Source: Patescibacteria group bacterium (GTDB lineage Bacteria > Patescibacteriota > Dojkabacteria > SC72 > T1SED10-24). Taken from it: a stretch of 6,157 nt of DNA. The position numbers and the translations under genes are program-made. The stretch covers positions 1 through 6,157 of the forward strand of contig SLSN01000023.1 of the NCBI GenBank assembly GCA_007130415.1. Direction: 5' to 3'. A model generated the notes under the pieces. That model saw nothing but the letters and a program-made list of their open reading frames with translations, ran no database searches and was not told where the DNA came from. Every line of letters starts with the position of its first letter. The stretch's first letter is position 1. This document shows positions 5,349 through 6,157 of the stretch, in pieces.

Positions 5349-6157
5349 ATGTTTAAAAACATATACAAGGAAACCATCCCAGAGGTTTTTAATAAATTAA
5401 AAACTTCAAAAGAAGGACTTAAAAAACAAGAGGTATCAAAAAGACAAGAAGTATATGGATTTAATACCCTTCCAGAAACAGAAGGTAAATCCATATTCAA
5501 AATGATTTTTGCTCAAATCCATAATCCTTTAATATATGTACTTTTTGTAACTGCCCTCTTTTCCCTTTCAATTGGACATCAAATAGACTCCATAATAATT
5601 ATGATTGTTGTTTTGCTAAACCTCATCATTGGAATTTACCATGAGCTCAAAGCTCAAAAAATCATAAAAAACCTTGAAAGTTTTAGTGCTCCAACATGTA
5701 TGGTTCGAAGAAACGGAAAAATTCGTGAAGTAGAAAGCTCCGAACTAGTCCCAGGGGATATTGTCTTGCTCAAGGAAGGAGACAAGATACCTGCTGACAT
5801 GAGGGTAATATATGCTCTTAATGTTACAACAATAGAGGCTCCGCTTACTGGAGAATCTGTACCTGTTGAGAAAAAGAACATTACATTAAAAGATGAAACT
5901 CAGCTAGCAGAAAGAAAAAATATGATGTACAAGGGTACAATACTTGCAGCTGGAGAAGCTGAAGGCGTTGTTGTACATACAGGTGTTAATACAGAAATAG
6001 GAAAAATTGCTACTACACTTAGTGGTATAGAGCGGGAAAAAACTTTGTTTTTAAAAAGGACAAGCAAATTAACAAAAACCCTTGCTTTCATTGCAACAGG
6101 TGGTGCCGTTTTAACATTCCTCATTGGTATAATCAGGGGACTTGAATTAACTCAAAT
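5349..6157 (+). CDS. P2-like P-type cation-transporting ATPase, 5' part
   Basis: This is an ATP-driven cation pump of the inner membrane, cut at the right edge after 269 codons of a protein that in this family is about 850-900 residues. Residues 1-58 are the cation-ATPase N-terminal domain (GLKKQEVSKRQEVYGFNTLPE-like segment at 23-43). Membrane helices M1 and M2 lie at about 60-76 and 80-98, followed by the actuator domain: PGDIVLLKEGDKIPAD (135-150), the dephosphorylation motif T167-G-E-S170 and VHTGVNTEIGKIA (209-221). Helix M3 begins near 243. The order and spacing match P2A/P2B-type pumps (Ca2+, or Na+/K+ in related groups) rather than heavy-metal P1B pumps, which carry CxxC domains absent here. 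The phosphorylated DKTGT and the ion-binding helix M4 lie beyond the window, so the ion is undecided. The ATG is the only in-frame start. The open frame ends only because the window does. Confidence 0.95.
   Translation, partial: MFKNIYKETIPEVFNKLKTSKEGLKKQEVSKRQEVYGFNTLPETEGKSIFKMIFAQIHNPLIYVLFVTALFSLSIGHQIDSIIIMIVVLLNLIIGIYHELKAQKIIKNLESFSAPTCMVRRNGKIREVESSELVPGDIVLLKEGDKIPADMRVIYALNVTTIEAPLTGESVPVEKKNITLKDETQLAERKNMMYKGTILAAGEAEGVVVHTGVNTEIGKIATTLSGIEREKTLFLKRTSKLTKTLAFIATGGAVLTFLIGIIRGLELTQ

Noticed and set aside
5654..6124. Minus-strand open frames of 75 and 74 codons (5654-5881, 5900-6124)
   Set aside because: They lie antisense to the P-type ATPase, whose frame has strong conserved motifs including TGES.
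1..6157. CRISPR array, tRNA, rRNA, insertion sequence or attachment site
   Set aside because: No regularly spaced repeats, tRNA-like cloverleaf, rRNA segment, transposase frame or flanking inverted repeats were seen on either strand.

Overview
The window is AT-rich bacterial DNA. It holds six genes on the minus strand and one divergent gene on the plus strand. Two of the seven genes are cut by the window edges. All long frames are read with the standard bacterial code: TGA, TAG and TAA are all used as stops and no long frame contains an internal TGA, which argues against recoded-TGA lineages such as Gracilibacteria/Absconditabacteria. The style of the exported proteins (a PilX-like N-terminus, a choice-of-anchor K-like domain, Cys-rich tandem modules and a C-terminal region of a kind I associate with Patescibacteria), the short gaps and the near absence of Shine-Dalgarno sequences suggest a Patescibacteria/CPR bacterium. 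This is an inference; no rRNA or other marker gene is present.

Layout from left to right. Positions 1-116 hold the start of an unrecognised minus-strand gene running off the left edge. Positions 160-831 encode an LpxH-like metallophosphoesterase with its own promoter (840-867), so close to the ATG that the mRNA is probably leaderless. An intrinsic terminator (878-899) separates it from a small heat-shock protein gene, hsp20 (920-1336). The hsp20 gene has a near-consensus sigma-70 promoter (1387-1415) overlapped by a CIRCE-type inverted repeat (1377-1403), the operator of the HrcA heat-shock repressor.

Positions 1431-5267 form a three-gene minus-strand operon, transcribed from a promoter at 5291-5319, whose products all carry export or membrane signals. 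In transcription order they are a 309-aa single-pass protein with a PilX/pilin-like N-terminus, a 353-aa membrane-anchored beta-propeller-like protein, and a 601-aa secreted mosaic protein. The last has a signal peptide, a choice-of-anchor K-like domain, two Cys-rich modules and a C-terminal domain. The gaps are 21 and 18 nt. The likely role is a cell-surface or pilus-associated assembly, but no function is proven. No terminator is visible between this operon and hsp20.

From 5349 to the right edge, on the plus strand, is the first 269 codons of a P2-like P-type cation ATPase. Its extended -10 element ends 6 nt before the ATG, again predicting a leaderless transcript, and its promoter lies back-to-back with that of the surface-protein operon.
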